Positions 45,408 to 54,283 of a stretch of DNA of 64,000 nucleotides are shown here, piece by piece. How positions within the stretch are numbered: position 1 is the first letter of the stretch; each line of letters opens with the position of its first letter. The DNA lies in contig NZ_BLJQ01000005.1 in the NCBI RefSeq assembly GCF_014132155.1, positions 1-64,000 on the forward strand. The letters are read 5' to 3'. Position numbers and translations under genes: made by a program. The notes beneath the pieces were generated by a model that worked only from the letters and a program-made list of their open reading frames with translations, was not told where the DNA came from and searched no databases. The DNA is from Gluconobacter sp. Gdi (lineage in GTDB: Bacteria; Pseudomonadota; Alphaproteobacteria; Acetobacterales; Acetobacteraceae).

Positions 45408-46286
45408 ATGATTCGTCAGTCATCTACGCTTACAACTTTCGTAGTCACCTTAAGCTGCCCTAACCGCCCTGGCATTGTAGCTGCCATCAGCCAGCGTCTT
45501 TATGAGCTTGGTGCGAATATCACGGAAGCACAGCAGTTCGACGATACTGACAGTACCCAGTTTTTCATGCGAATTGTTTTCGATGTGGCAAAGGAGGCAT
45601 TGTCCGAAACCCAGTTGAAAACAGAATTTTCCCGTCTGGCTGAAAATTTCTCGATGGACTGGCAAATCAGTGACATCTCAAAGCGCCAGAAAGTTCTCCT
45701 TTTTGTGTCCCGCTTCGATCATTGCCTTGTGGACCTTCTCTATCGCTGGCGTATCGGTGAACTACAGATAGATCCGGTGGGAATCATCTCCAATCATGCG
45801 CGGGAAACCTATGCTGATCTGGATTTCCATGGCGTTCCATTTCACCATCTTCCCATTACCAAAGATACCAAGGCGGAACAGGAACAACGCATCTGGACTG
45901 TTTTTCAGGAGAGCGGGGCTGAACTGGCTGTTCTGGCGCGATATATGCAGGTCCTTTCCAACGAAATGGCCACTCGCCTTTCTGGACGTTGCATCAACAT
46001 TCACCATTCCTTTCTACCAGGCTTTAAAGGCGCTCGCCCCTATCATCAGGCGTTCAGCCGTGGCGTAAAGCTTATTGGTGCGACGGCCCATTATGTCACC
46101 AGCGATCTGGATGAAGGACCGATCATAGAGCAGGACGTAGAGCGGATCTCTCACGCTGACGACCCGGAAGACCTGATCCGTAAGGGACGTGATATCGAGC
46201 GTCGCGTACTTGCTCGCGCCGTACGGTATCACATTGAACGACGGGCCATTCTAAATGGAAACAAGACGATTGTTTTCACGCCCTGA
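45408..46286 (+). CDS. purU: Formyltetrahydrofolate deformylase
   Basis: Hydrolyses 10-formyl-THF to THF and formate, balancing one-carbon pools and supplying formate to PurT. It has 292 residues from ATG 45408; the frame is open from GTG 45378, giving 302. An N-terminal ACT domain ([20 protein letters not shown]) is followed by the formyltransferase fold with [17 protein letters not shown] (catalytic Asn and His) and [16 protein letters not shown] (catalytic Asp). The HSFLP and LDEGP forms are the PurU versions of the motif, which sets it apart from PurN. Confidence 0.93.
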   Translation: MIRQSSTLTTFVVTLSCPNRPGIVAAISQRLYELGANITEAQQFDDTDSTQFFMRIVFDVAKEALSETQLKTEFSRLAENFSMDWQISDISKRQKVLLFVSRFDHCLVDLLYRWRIGELQIDPVGIISNHARETYADLDFHGVPFHHLPITKDTKAEQEQRIWTVFQESGAELAVLARYMQVLSNEMATRLSGRCINIHHSFLPGFKGARPYHQAFSRGVKLIGATAHYVTSDLDEGPIIEQDVERISHADDPEDLIRKGRDIERRVLARAVRYHIERRAILNGNKTIVFTP

Positions 46287-46303
46287 GCGAGAAGGCGGCC
46301 GAC

Positions 46304-46330
46304 CAAGGCGCTTATTGAACAAGCGCCTTG
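46304..46330. terminator. Perfect hairpin between convergent purU and nuclease genes
   Basis: CAAGGCGCTT (46304-46313) and AAGCGCCTTG (46321-46330) form a 10-bp perfect stem with a 7-base loop, 17 bases after purU and overlapping the last codons of the nuclease gene. It probably acts as a bidirectional terminator; no strong T-run is present. Confidence 0.6.
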
Positions 46331-47178
46331 ACGAGAGCCTTGATCGCCTTCTGTGCCGCTTTGGACCCCCACTCCTTGAGGAGCCTGTTGCTACGCGGAC
46401 GCTTGGAGAGTGCATAAGGGCTTTCCCTGATCGGCGGCATGCCTACAACCTGTTCCTTCATGGACTGCGGAAGTGCGGGAAACGGATCCACGTTCACGAG
46501 CTGCATCAGAAGCGCAACGGCTATGATCTTGCAGGTTGGCTTGCGTGTATTCAGGCACACATAGGCACCAGTACCATTGGCGGCCGGATCGTAAATGGCC
46601 TTCCATGTCACAGCCGGAACCGGGATACGCCCTCTTCCAATTCTCACGCTGTGATCTGGATCGTATCCGGGTCCAGTAACAACGAAAATTTCGCCTTCCT
46701 GACGTGCCCACCCTCTGACAGCGCTTTCAACACCTTCCCACGGGCCACGGTTCAACTCACCCGTTTGGGGAACAATATTGGACAGCAGGAAAGACTGCTG
46801 CTGAGACGCAAGACCCGGCTCATTGCCGCTTGGTGTCATATGTCCCCGGTCGTAGCCTGAGGCTCTGTAGTCCGTCAGCGACGCGCGCATGGAGGCCGGT
46901 AGCCTCATATCGGGAAAGAATTTTCCTTGTCGGTTCGTGTCATCAGCAATTTCAAGATTTTCTTCGGTCAGGTCTTCAGCAGACCAGAGCGGACCCTTTG
47001 TCGCTTCTGAAGCCAGAACGGCATAATGGTCATTACACAGCTGAACAGTGCCTGATCGCGCGGTCTCTGACAAAAGTGCGGGGGGAACACCTTTGGCAAA
47101 TAAGGCCGGGCACGAAGCCGCATGTGCGGGACATGCGATAACCAGAAACCCGACGAAACCAAGCGGAAGATATTTCAA
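46312..47178 (-). CDS. Secreted DNA/RNA non-specific endonuclease (NUC family)
   Basis: A 288-residue nuclease with a signal peptide (residues 1-20, ending PAHA). The beta-beta-alpha-metal active site reads YDRGHM (109-114), with His113 as base, and metal-ligand Asn143 with Glu148 follow in GELNRGPWEG. It degrades nucleic acid outside the cytoplasm, probably for phosphate or nucleotide scavenging. The start appears to be TTG at 47178; an ATG does not occur early enough to keep the signal peptide. The basic C terminus (KALVKALVQ) overlaps the terminator hairpin. Confidence 0.88.
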   Translation of the reverse strand: MKYLPLGFVGFLVIACPAHAASCPALFAKGVPPALLSETARSGTVQLCNDHYAVLASEATKGPLWSAEDLTEENLEIADDTNRQGKFFPDMRLPASMRASLTDYRASGYDRGHMTPSGNEPGLASQQQSFLLSNIVPQTGELNRGPWEGVESAVRGWARQEGEIFVVTGPGYDPDHSVRIGRGRIPVPAVTWKAIYDPAANGTGAYVCLNTRKPTCKIIAVALLMQLVNVDPFPALPQSMKEQVVGMPPIRESPYALSKRPRSNRLLKEWGSKAAQKAIKALVKALVQ

Positions 47179-47243
47179 CGCCCCTCACAGACCTAAAGCC
47201 AGACAATCTTGTCTGCCGGAACAACGAGGATATTGAAAATGAC

Positions 47244-47328
<85 letters not shown>

Positions 47329-47433
47329 AGACTGTGAGGTGGGTCTAGACGATCTCCACGGCTCTTGCAATGGCTATCAACGACCTAAATGACTGAAAAA
47401 TCACACCTCACAGAAAGAAAATTGATTTAGGAG

Positions 47434-48219
47434 TTAATTTCCAACCTTCTGGAATTTCAGAACAAAATTGTCCCCTTCCCCGATGGCGGCATATTTGGCG
47501 CGATCAACTTGGCCCAGAGCGTATGTTGGAGGAAGGGTCCAGATCCCTTTGGGCCACTGTGCCGTATCCCGGGGATTGGCGTTGATTTCGGAGCTCCCAA
47601 CAAGCTTGAAACCCGCTTTCTCAATCATCTGGATGGCGTATGCCTGTCTCACATACCCATCTTTTGCCTGCGGGTCCTGCGGAGCGCTGGTGTTTCCGCG
47701 ATGGTCTTCAATACCCAGAATACCGCCTGGCTTCAGCACTTTGTGGATTGCCTCCAGCATCTGCGGGGCATTTCCAGCTTCCATCCAGTTGTGCATATTC
47801 CTGAATGTCATGACGAGATCCGCACTGTCTGCCGGTGCGAAATTCAAATTCTCTGCATCAAAACGAGTGGTTTTGACGGCTCCGTAGATATCCGGATGCG
47901 TAGCCTGAAGCTTGGCAATACTCTGCTTTTTGATATCTGCGGGCCCGAGAGCAACCGTATAAGTGCCTTGGTCATGAAGATACGGCGCGAGAATTTGGGT
48001 CCAATACCCTCCAGCAGGCCAGATCTCTATGACATTGGACGTCGGAGATATCCCGAAAAACTGCAGCTCTTCCAGCGGGTGCCGAACACTGTCACGGGCG
48101 ACGAAAGCCGGCGTTCGCTCTGAAAGTTTGAGAGCTTGATCCAAACTTGGGCCAGCCAATGCTGGCGTGGCTGTCAAACATGACAAGGCCAACAGAAAAC
48201 CGGATTTCGACAGCATCAT
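47434..48219 (-). CDS. Exported class I methyltransferase-like protein
   Basis: A 261-residue protein with a signal peptide (MLSKSGFLLALSCLTATPAL) followed by a Rossmann methyltransferase-like fold: VIEIWPAGGYWTQILAPYL in the motif I position, ADSADLVMTFRNMHNW in the motif IV position, and GGILGIEDHRG. Family proteins with EIWP.GG are common in proteobacteria and often carry export signals, although SAM is not known to be available in the periplasm. Activity is therefore uncertain. AGGAG lies 6 bases before the ATG. It is divergent from the metallopeptidase gene. Confidence 0.82.
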   Translation of the reverse strand: MMLSKSGFLLALSCLTATPALAGPSLDQALKLSERTPAFVARDSVRHPLEELQFFGISPTSNVIEIWPAGGYWTQILAPYLHDQGTYTVALGPADIKKQSIAKLQATHPDIYGAVKTTRFDAENLNFAPADSADLVMTFRNMHNWMEAGNAPQMLEAIHKVLKPGGILGIEDHRGNTSAPQDPQAKDGYVRQAYAIQMIEKAGFKLVGSSEINANPRDTAQWPKGIWTLPPTYALGQVDRAKYAAIGEGDNFVLKFQKVGN

Positions 48220-48384
48220 GATAACTCCTGTTGCAACTGTCGTGACTGTGACACGAGGTCGTAGAGGATGTCTTCACACTTCTTCGAAGCCTGGTGTCCA
48301 AACGGTGCCTTGCGCTCACGAAATCTGATAAAGGATAATTTAACAATTTTCCCATCCGGGAAACGGCAACAGGGCAAAACACAC

Positions 48385-49242
48385 ATGCGTCTCGACGACC
48401 AACGGGAAAGCACCAACATTGATGATCGACGCGGTTCCGGAGGCGGAGGACGCGGCCCTTTGAGGATCGGAGGGATTGGTGGTGTCATCCTTGTCATTGG
48501 CGCACTGTACTTCGGCGTTGATCCCCGAGTGGTTCTGAACCTTCTCGAGAATGGTCCGGCAGCAAATACACCGGCGACCAGCCAGCCGCAGGCAGCAAAA
48601 GACGACCCGGGAAGAAAATTCATCGCCCGTATTCTCGGATCTACCGAAGATGTCTGGAGCAGCACCTTTCAACAGATGGGGCGAACGTATCATGATCCCG
48701 GTCTGGTGCTTTTTTCAGGCGGCACCCAGTCTGGCTGTGGCTATGCTCAAACGTCTGTAGGCCCGTTCTATTGCCCCGCCGACCGTAAGGTTTATCTCGA
48801 CCTGCAGTTCTTTCAGGAATTGCAGAGTCGTCTGGGAGCGAGCGGAGACTTCGCGAGGGCCTATGTAGTTGCTCACGAGGTCGGGCATCACGTTCAAAAT
48901 GAACTGGGCATTATGCAGCAGGTCAATCAGCAAGGGAGCGCCGCCCAGAAAGGGGCTAACGGCCTTTCCGTGCGCGTTGAGCTACAGGCAGACTGTTTCG
49001 CTGGTGTCTGGGCCAAGCGCGCGAATGATACCCGCCATTTCCTTGAGACGGGAGATATCGAAGAAGGTATGAACGCAGCCTCAGCGGTTGGTGACGATCG
49101 CCTGGAACGGCAAGCCCAGGGATACGTTGTCCCGGATAGCTTCACGCATGGAACATCTGCGCAGAGAGTAGCGTGGTTCAAGCGCGGGCTGGAAAGCGGC
49201 GATATCAAACGCTGCGACACGTTCAACGCCCCTGCTCTCTGA
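48385..49242 (+). CDS. Neutral zinc metallopeptidase, YpfJ family
   Basis: A 285-residue membrane-anchored protein with a Gly/Arg-rich cytoplasmic head, one helix (about 28-48) and a periplasmic peptidase domain. The zinc motif HEVGHH lies at about 164-169, and ELQADCFAGVWA gives the downstream acidic site. SGCGYAQTSVGPFYCPADRKVYLD is typical of YpfJ proteins, two Cys included. ATG 48385 was chosen because the upstream in-frame extension to 48268 overlaps the promoter region and is not conserved-looking. The substrate is unknown. Confidence 0.9.
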   Translation: MRLDDQRESTNIDDRRGSGGGGRGPLRIGGIGGVILVIGALYFGVDPRVVLNLLENGPAANTPATSQPQAAKDDPGRKFIARILGSTEDVWSSTFQQMGRTYHDPGLVLFSGGTQSGCGYAQTSVGPFYCPADRKVYLDLQFFQELQSRLGASGDFARAYVVAHEVGHHVQNELGIMQQVNQQGSAAQKGANGLSVRVELQADCFAGVWAKRANDTRHFLETGDIEEGMNAASAVGDDRLERQAQGYVVPDSFTHGTSAQRVAWFKRGLESGDIKRCDTFNAPAL

Positions 49243-49397
49243 CCTTCTCTGGTATTGCGGGTATGGCGTTCCCAACCATGCCCGCGCTTTTATGGGCTGG
49301 CCATCTGACACGTTTCGATGCCGTCATACCTCTGGCAAACTTCCATATTCAGGTGCTTCAATAGACGCACCTGAAAGCTTTGCTGGAAAACATAACC

Positions 49398-49916
49398 ATG
49401 AAGCGTGCCCTGCCCGGTATCCTCTCCTTAGCCATGCTTTTTAGTGCCGGTACAGCGTTGGCTGACCCCGCAGCTTGCAAACCTGGAACAACCTCTCTGC
49501 CTGCTGGGTATGAGGGCTGGAGCCATCCCACTCCCTTGACGGCCGCCACAAATCAAGCCGGTCTTTCTAACGGTTACCTGACGCTTAATCACGCGGCCAC
49601 CGTTCATCTGGACCACACTCCTGACGTTCATTTTCTGCAGAGGCCCGCTGAACCGGGCGGAAGTGTCAGTTACGGAGGGATGATTGCTTTCGAGGCTCCC
49701 AAGGGTGGGACCTATCGTATCATGCTGCCAAATAAAACGTGGATCGATGTTCTTGGACAGGGTGGCCCAGCTACTTCAACACATCATCAGCATGGTCCCG
49801 ACTGCTCTGGCATCCGCAAAATGGTGGACTTTCAGCTTTCGGCGGGAAAATATACAGTTCAACTTGCGGGAAGCGGCCTGCAAGACATGCCTGTCATGGT
49901 CTCTGCGCTTCCCTGA
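49398..49916 (+). CDS. Small secreted protein of unknown function, paired with a di-haem peroxidase
   Basis: A 172-residue protein with a signal peptide (MKRALPGILSLAMLFSAGTA). The mature part is beta-rich and has a His-rich loop leading to HQHGPDCSGIRKMVDFQL, a possible metal or haem-related site, with single Cys residues near each end. I start at 49398 because the frame at 49380 adds only a few residues without a signal. Its stop overlaps the peroxidase ATG (TGATG), so the two are co-translated, implying a shared periplasmic job. No function is established to my knowledge. Confidence 0.7.
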   Translation: MKRALPGILSLAMLFSAGTALADPAACKPGTTSLPAGYEGWSHPTPLTAATNQAGLSNGYLTLNHAATVHLDHTPDVHFLQRPAEPGGSVSYGGMIAFEAPKGGTYRIMLPNKTWIDVLGQGGPATSTHHQHGPDCSGIRKMVDFQLSAGKYTVQLAGSGLQDMPVMVSALP

Positions 49917-50812
49917 TGCTCCATCAGCTACTGCTATCTCTAGGGCTTCTTATAACCGGGATAGCATTACCAGCGGTTGCCACGGATATTTCCCCACTCG
50001 ATGCAAAAATCGAGTTAGGGCACAGACTCTTCTACGACGCAGACCTCTCTCTTGACGGCAGTATGTCCTGTGCAACCTGCCATGAGCAGCGTCATGCCTT
50101 CTCAGATGGAAATCCGACCCATCCCGGCGTAACAGATGAGGACGGAATCCGGAATGTTCCACCACTCGCGAATGTCGGGCAATTTCATACGCTCACTTGG
50201 ATCAACCAACATGTCATAACACTGGAAGATCAGTTTTTTATTCCGCTGAGTGGCCATCACCCTGTGGAAATGGGTATGACCAACATGTCAGAACTCTCTC
50301 GTCGGCTTTCCCGAAACCTTTGCTATCGCCTTTTGTTTTCGAAAGCTTTTCCTGAAAAACACACTCCGATTGATGCCCGCTCTGTTGCCGAGGCGGTGTC
50401 AGCATTCGAGCGAGAGCTAACTTCCTATAAGTCGCCGTGGGACTTGGGATTATCTGACGCGACACGCTCACGAATAAACGGAAAAGAGATATTTCTTGGT
50501 AAGGGACAGTGTAGCTCATGCCACCAACCACCTCTATTCACTGACCAAAAATTCCATGCACTGTCGATATCTTATTCCGAACCTATCCGGACCCCTTCTC
50601 TACGAAATGTCGAGGTAACCGCACCTTATTTGCATGACGGTTCTGCTTCTACGCTCAAGGACGCCATTCTGGCCCACCCAAAAGGCCAAATACTGTCACA
50701 AGCCGAACTGACAGATCTCACCGCATTCCTCAGGCTGATGACGGATCAGGATTTCCTCTCCGACGCCAAGCTAGGCTTGCCATCTGAAAAATGCCCCCTG
50801 AGCACACTGTGA
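49916..50812 (+). CDS. Di-haem cytochrome c peroxidase (MauG/CcpA superfamily)
   Basis: A periplasmic protein of 298 residues with a signal peptide (MLHQLLLSLGLLITGIALPA) and two haem c sites, CATCH (52-56) and CSSCH (199-203). The order and the GMTNMSEL and APYLHDGSASTL stretches match bacterial cytochrome c peroxidases, which reduce hydrogen peroxide to water with electrons from cytochrome c. It follows the small secreted gene in overlap and precedes a monohaem cytochrome c gene. An upstream in-frame extension to 49739 reads through the previous gene and is rejected. Confidence 0.9.
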   Translation: MLHQLLLSLGLLITGIALPAVATDISPLDAKIELGHRLFYDADLSLDGSMSCATCHEQRHAFSDGNPTHPGVTDEDGIRNVPPLANVGQFHTLTWINQHVITLEDQFFIPLSGHHPVEMGMTNMSELSRRLSRNLCYRLLFSKAFPEKHTPIDARSVAEAVSAFERELTSYKSPWDLGLSDATRSRINGKEIFLGKGQCSSCHQPPLFTDQKFHALSISYSEPIRTPSLRNVEVTAPYLHDGSASTLKDAILAHPKGQILSQAELTDLTAFLRLMTDQDFLSDAKLGLPSEKCPLSTL

Positions 50813-50962
50813 TCGAGGCCTGATGATGCGGCTAACTTGCACGATGAAGGTAAAATCGACCGGGCGTTTCCCTGGAGCTGGGCCAATGACTTGGTACGAG
50901 GCTTTGATACTGTTACATCAATTTGTTTTTGTTTCACTCAGATGATCTGTCGGGAGCCATCC

Positions 50963-51421
50963 ATGATCAAACGCACAGTTCTTGTTATGGGATTTCTATT
51001 CGGAACCGCGCCCATAGCTCATGCAGAAGATGGCCAGGCACTCTACAGCAGCAAGTGCAGCGTGTGCCATCAGGCCGCTGGAATTGGATCGCCGGGGCAG
51101 TTTCCCCCCTTAAGCGGAAGAGTTGGTAAAATCGCCTCTTCTCCTGAGGGAAAGGCTTATCTTACAGATGTTCTTCTAAATGGGCTGCATGGTGCGATTG
51201 ACGTTTCCGACGAGACATACATGGGCTTTATGCCTTCTTTCAAAGCGCTTACAGATAGCCAGATTGCTGCTGTTCTTACGTATGTCTCGTCGCTGAATAC
51301 GTCTGGTAAGGCCCCGGTCTTTTCTGATGATGAAATCAAGGCTGCTCGCGCTACTCCCAAAAAAGCGAAAGAAATTGTGTCGGAACGAGCAGCGCTGAAC
51401 GCTCTTCATCCGCTGCCGTAA
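50963..51421 (+). CDS. Periplasmic monohaem cytochrome c
   Basis: A class I cytochrome c of 152 residues: signal peptide ending at HAEDG (about residue 21), haem site CSVCH (32-36), and an axial Met in YMGFMPSF with ALTDSQIAAVLTYVSSL as the C-terminal helix. GGGAG is 7 bases before ATG 50963. It lies between the peroxidase and the convergent bc1 operon, so it could carry electrons from cytochrome c1 to the peroxidase. The tail after the haem fold is unusually charged (about 115-152). Confidence 0.9.
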   Translation: MIKRTVLVMGFLFGTAPIAHAEDGQALYSSKCSVCHQAAGIGSPGQFPPLSGRVGKIASSPEGKAYLTDVLLNGLHGAIDVSDETYMGFMPSFKALTDSQIAAVLTYVSSLNTSGKAPVFSDDEIKAARATPKKAKEIVSERAALNALHPLP

Positions 51422-51456
51422 GAGGAATTCATTTTCTGAAAACGAAATTTATTTTC

Positions 51457-51494
51457 CTGTGACTTCCCTTTAAAAACTATATTGGAAGTCACAG
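51457..51494. terminator. Perfect 11-bp hairpin between cytochrome c and cytochrome c1 genes
   Basis: CTGTGACTTCC (51457-51467) and GGAAGTCACAG (51484-51494) are exact inverted repeats with an AT-rich loop, ending two bases from the cytochrome c1 stop. Both converging units would end here, so it is most likely a bidirectional terminator. Confidence 0.7.
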
Positions 51495-51495
51495 C

Positions 51496-52182
51496 CTATT
51501 CCTTCACCTTTTTCCATATTCTATTTTTGAGAACGAATACCAACATACTCATCACAATAAGATAAATTAACGTATAAATGCCTATTCTATGCCGGGTTTG
51601 AAGGTGTGGACGAGCTGTCCATTCCAGGAATGTGCCTACATCCTGTGCCATCTGGGAAATGGTTGCCGACGTCCCGTCTGAGTACTTGACCTGACCAGCA
51701 TGCAGAGGTTGAGGCATTGCAATATGACGATGCTTCATGGCCAGATTGTAATAAGACCCTTGGGGGAGCACCGCTCCTTCCGGTGCCGAGGCGTAAGATT
51801 CCAAAATCTGGATAATACGGGCCGTTCCGCCCTTCTGCGTGAGGGCAAGCCGTGAAAAATCCGGTGGCAAGCCGCCATGATTGGCCATACGGGCCAGATT
51901 TTCACTCGGATAGGGTGACCCAATTTTATCGGATGGGTGGGCTGGACGCGTTTTGAGGTCTCCATCGTCATCCAGACCATCAGCAACCTGATGCTGTGCC
52001 GCATAGTCCTTGATAGCCGAGACAGACAGGCCGAGTTCTGACAGATCCGAGTAAGCGACATAATTCAGGCTATGGCAGCTACTACAGACCTGCCTGAATA
52101 CCTGAAACCCACGTTGTTCAGGCGTAGAAGCCATGGCCTGTAAAGGCGAAAGAGCAAGCAAAGCCACGAAAAGATATTTCAT
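51496..52182 (-). CDS. petC: Cytochrome c1 of the bc1 complex
   Basis: A membrane-anchored haem c subunit of 228 residues that receives electrons from the Rieske protein. It has a signal peptide (MKYLFVALLALSPLQAMA), CSSCH (33-37), the axial Met in HIAMPQPL (about 155) and a C-terminal anchor helix (LIYLIVMSMLVFVLKNRIW). Its ATG overlaps the cytochrome b stop. It is the last gene of the Rieske, cytochrome b, cytochrome c1 operon. Confidence 0.95.
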   Translation of the reverse strand: MKYLFVALLALSPLQAMASTPEQRGFQVFRQVCSSCHSLNYVAYSDLSELGLSVSAIKDYAAQHQVADGLDDDGDLKTRPAHPSDKIGSPYPSENLARMANHGGLPPDFSRLALTQKGGTARIIQILESYASAPEGAVLPQGSYYNLAMKHRHIAMPQPLHAGQVKYSDGTSATISQMAQDVGTFLEWTARPHLQTRHRIGIYTLIYLIVMSMLVFVLKNRIWKKVKE

Positions 52183-53375
52183 TCCGAGCCCTCGTGCTGG
52201 ACGGTCGGGGATGGTGATGTTTCACGTCGCGACTGAAACGGCAGAAGTACCAAAAAATATAAATACCAGTAGCAAACAGCCACACGGCTGAGCCATAGCC
52301 ATCCCCCTGCTGGTGGATGCATTCCCGCAAAACCTAGAGCAACAAACGAGAAGAAAAGCAATAAAAGCGCAGGTCGAAGGAGAGGTCGATACCGTGCAGA
52401 TCTGACAGGGGACTTATCCAGCCATGGCACCGCAAATAATACGCCTATACTTCCTGTCGCGAGGATGAGGCCTCCAAGTTTGGAAGGAACCGCCCTTAAA
52501 ATCGCATAAAACGGTGCAAAATACCATTCCGGCGTAATGTCCTGAGGCGTCACAAGCGGGTTTGCCTGTACGTAATTCTCTGCAAGAGTCAGAAAATCCG
52601 GAGCGAAGAAAACAACTACTGCATAGACGATAAGAAACAAACAAAGCCCCAACCCATCCTTGGACGTATAATAGGGATGAAATGGGACTGTTTCATCAGA
52701 GTATTCAGGATCTATTCCTGTCGGGTTATTTGATCCCGCAACATGCAATGTTGCAATATGAAGCGCCACGACGCCAATAATAGAAAATGCTGTCAGGAAA
52801 TGAAGAACGTAAATTCTGTGTAAAGCAACATTACCAAGGCCCTCCCCTCCCATTAGCCAGGACGTCAGGGCTTTGCCGATCAATGGCACAGTATTGAGCG
52901 CATTCACGACAACTGTTGCGCCCCAATAGGACATCTGCCCCCACGGGAGAATATATCCCGCAAAAGCCGTTATCATGACCATTAAAAGCAGTCCGAGCCC
53001 AGTGAGCCAGATCAGTTCACGAGGCGCTTTGTAAGATCCGTAATAGAGCCCTCTTGCGACATGAACGTAGAGAGCGGCAAACAGCATGGAAACGCCGCCC
53101 ATATGAATGGATCGAACCAGCCAGCCCGATGCTACCTGCCGATCTATGGTCTCAATGCTGGAAAATGCATCTGACACTGTCGGAGTATAATTGAGAGCAA
53201 GAAAGATCCCGCTCAGCAAAAGCATCCCGAGCGAAACCGTGGCAAAAGCACCGAAATTCCATAGATAATTGAGATTTTTCGGCATTGCGAAATCAACGTA
53301 TTCACGCCGAAAAGAAGAAACAATCGGGAGACGTTTCTCTACCCACCGGGAGAGATCTTGAGATTTATCGGTCAT
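52179..53375 (-). CDS. petB: Cytochrome b of the bc1 complex
   Basis: The quinone-oxidising and quinone-reducing membrane core of complex III, 398 residues with eight helices. Visible features are SIHMGGVSMLFAALYVHVAR with haem-ligand His residues, GYILPWGQMSYWGATV (Qo site) and PEWYFAPFYAILR, the PEWY motif of the Qo site. It follows the Rieske gene with 8 bases between. The operon order and sequence are standard for alphaproteobacteria. Confidence 0.96.
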   Translation of the reverse strand: MTDKSQDLSRWVEKRLPIVSSFRREYVDFAMPKNLNYLWNFGAFATVSLGMLLLSGIFLALNYTPTVSDAFSSIETIDRQVASGWLVRSIHMGGVSMLFAALYVHVARGLYYGSYKAPRELIWLTGLGLLLMVMITAFAGYILPWGQMSYWGATVVVNALNTVPLIGKALTSWLMGGEGLGNVALHRIYVLHFLTAFSIIGVVALHIATLHVAGSNNPTGIDPEYSDETVPFHPYYTSKDGLGLCLFLIVYAVVVFFAPDFLTLAENYVQANPLVTPQDITPEWYFAPFYAILRAVPSKLGGLILATGSIGVLFAVPWLDKSPVRSARYRPLLRPALLLLFFSFVALGFAGMHPPAGGWLWLSRVAVCYWYLYFLVLLPFQSRRETSPSPTVQHEGSE

Positions 53376-53383
53376 GAGGACAA

Positions 53384-54040
53384 TCAGATCTGCTGGATAG
53401 TCGCGATATCAAAATCTGGATCGCCTTTACTCTTCCCAATGAGAAGGTGCTGATCAGAAATTATCGTCACGGGCGGAACAGGAAGATTATAGGGCGCTGG
53501 CGCATCCTTATACGCCCGCCCTGCGATATCGAATTGGGACCCATGGCAGGGACAGGCATATTTCCCGGATCGATCGCCTGACGATGGCGCGTCAAAAGAT
53601 GGCACACACCCCAGATGCGTACAGATCCCGATCAGAACGCCAATCTCAGGCACAACAGAGCGATGCCAGTTGATCGCATCCTGAGGTTGCTGGTGCATTT
53701 TGGACTCTGGGTCACGCAGCCGATGCGCTAGTTCAGGAACACGGAGCGAAGCCAGCATTTCTGGTGTGCGCCGCTGAACGAACACCGGCCATCCACGCCA
53801 CGTCACCACAAGCTGCTGCCCCGGCGCCAGCTTCGAGCAATCAACCTCAACAGTATCATCTTCGCCAATGCGACTGCTCTGCGTACCATTCAAACTGTTG
53901 AGAAACGGATATGCCAGCGCGCAGGCCCCTGCACAGCCCATCCCCAGCGTAACTGTCGCGAGCACATCGCGTCGGCGAGGGTGGTTTTCCTCTTCCAATC
54001 CCTGTTGGGATGAGGAAGGAGGTGCATCATCCTGTGTCAT
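53384..54040 (-). CDS. petA: Rieske iron-sulfur subunit of the bc1 complex
   Basis: A Tat-type N terminus (RRRDVLATVTLGMGCAGACA) anchors a 218-residue Rieske protein. The 2Fe-2S ligands are present: CTHLGC (140-145) and CPCHGS (163-168). It takes electrons from ubiquinol and passes them to cytochrome c1. AGGACACC is upstream of the ATG. First gene of the operon, divergent from phospholipase C. Confidence 0.95.
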   Translation of the reverse strand: MTQDDAPPSSSQQGLEEENHPRRRDVLATVTLGMGCAGACALAYPFLNSLNGTQSSRIGEDDTVEVDCSKLAPGQQLVVTWRGWPVFVQRRTPEMLASLRVPELAHRLRDPESKMHQQPQDAINWHRSVVPEIGVLIGICTHLGCVPSFDAPSSGDRSGKYACPCHGSQFDIAGRAYKDAPAPYNLPVPPVTIISDQHLLIGKSKGDPDFDIATIQQI

Positions 54041-54283
54041 GGTGTCCTACTCAAATAACCAGCACAAATCATTCAAGCCCCTATAGGCGAAGTCAATCTC
54101 AAACACACTCTGAACCAAACGGCGGCCTGTTTCCGCGCATTCACCTGCGGGTGCCGACGTCCGCTCTTCAACGCCATGCCCGTTCACAAAAGTGACATGA
54201 AACATCCTGAATTTCCTTGATGATTTCATCTCCGGAGGCTGATAAGCGTCTTATCACAATCGAGTGTATGGAAGAGATCAACG

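Noticed and set aside
49739..49915. N-terminal extension of the di-haem peroxidase frame
   Set aside because: It reads through the preceding secreted-protein gene, while the ATG at 49916 gives a proper signal peptide.
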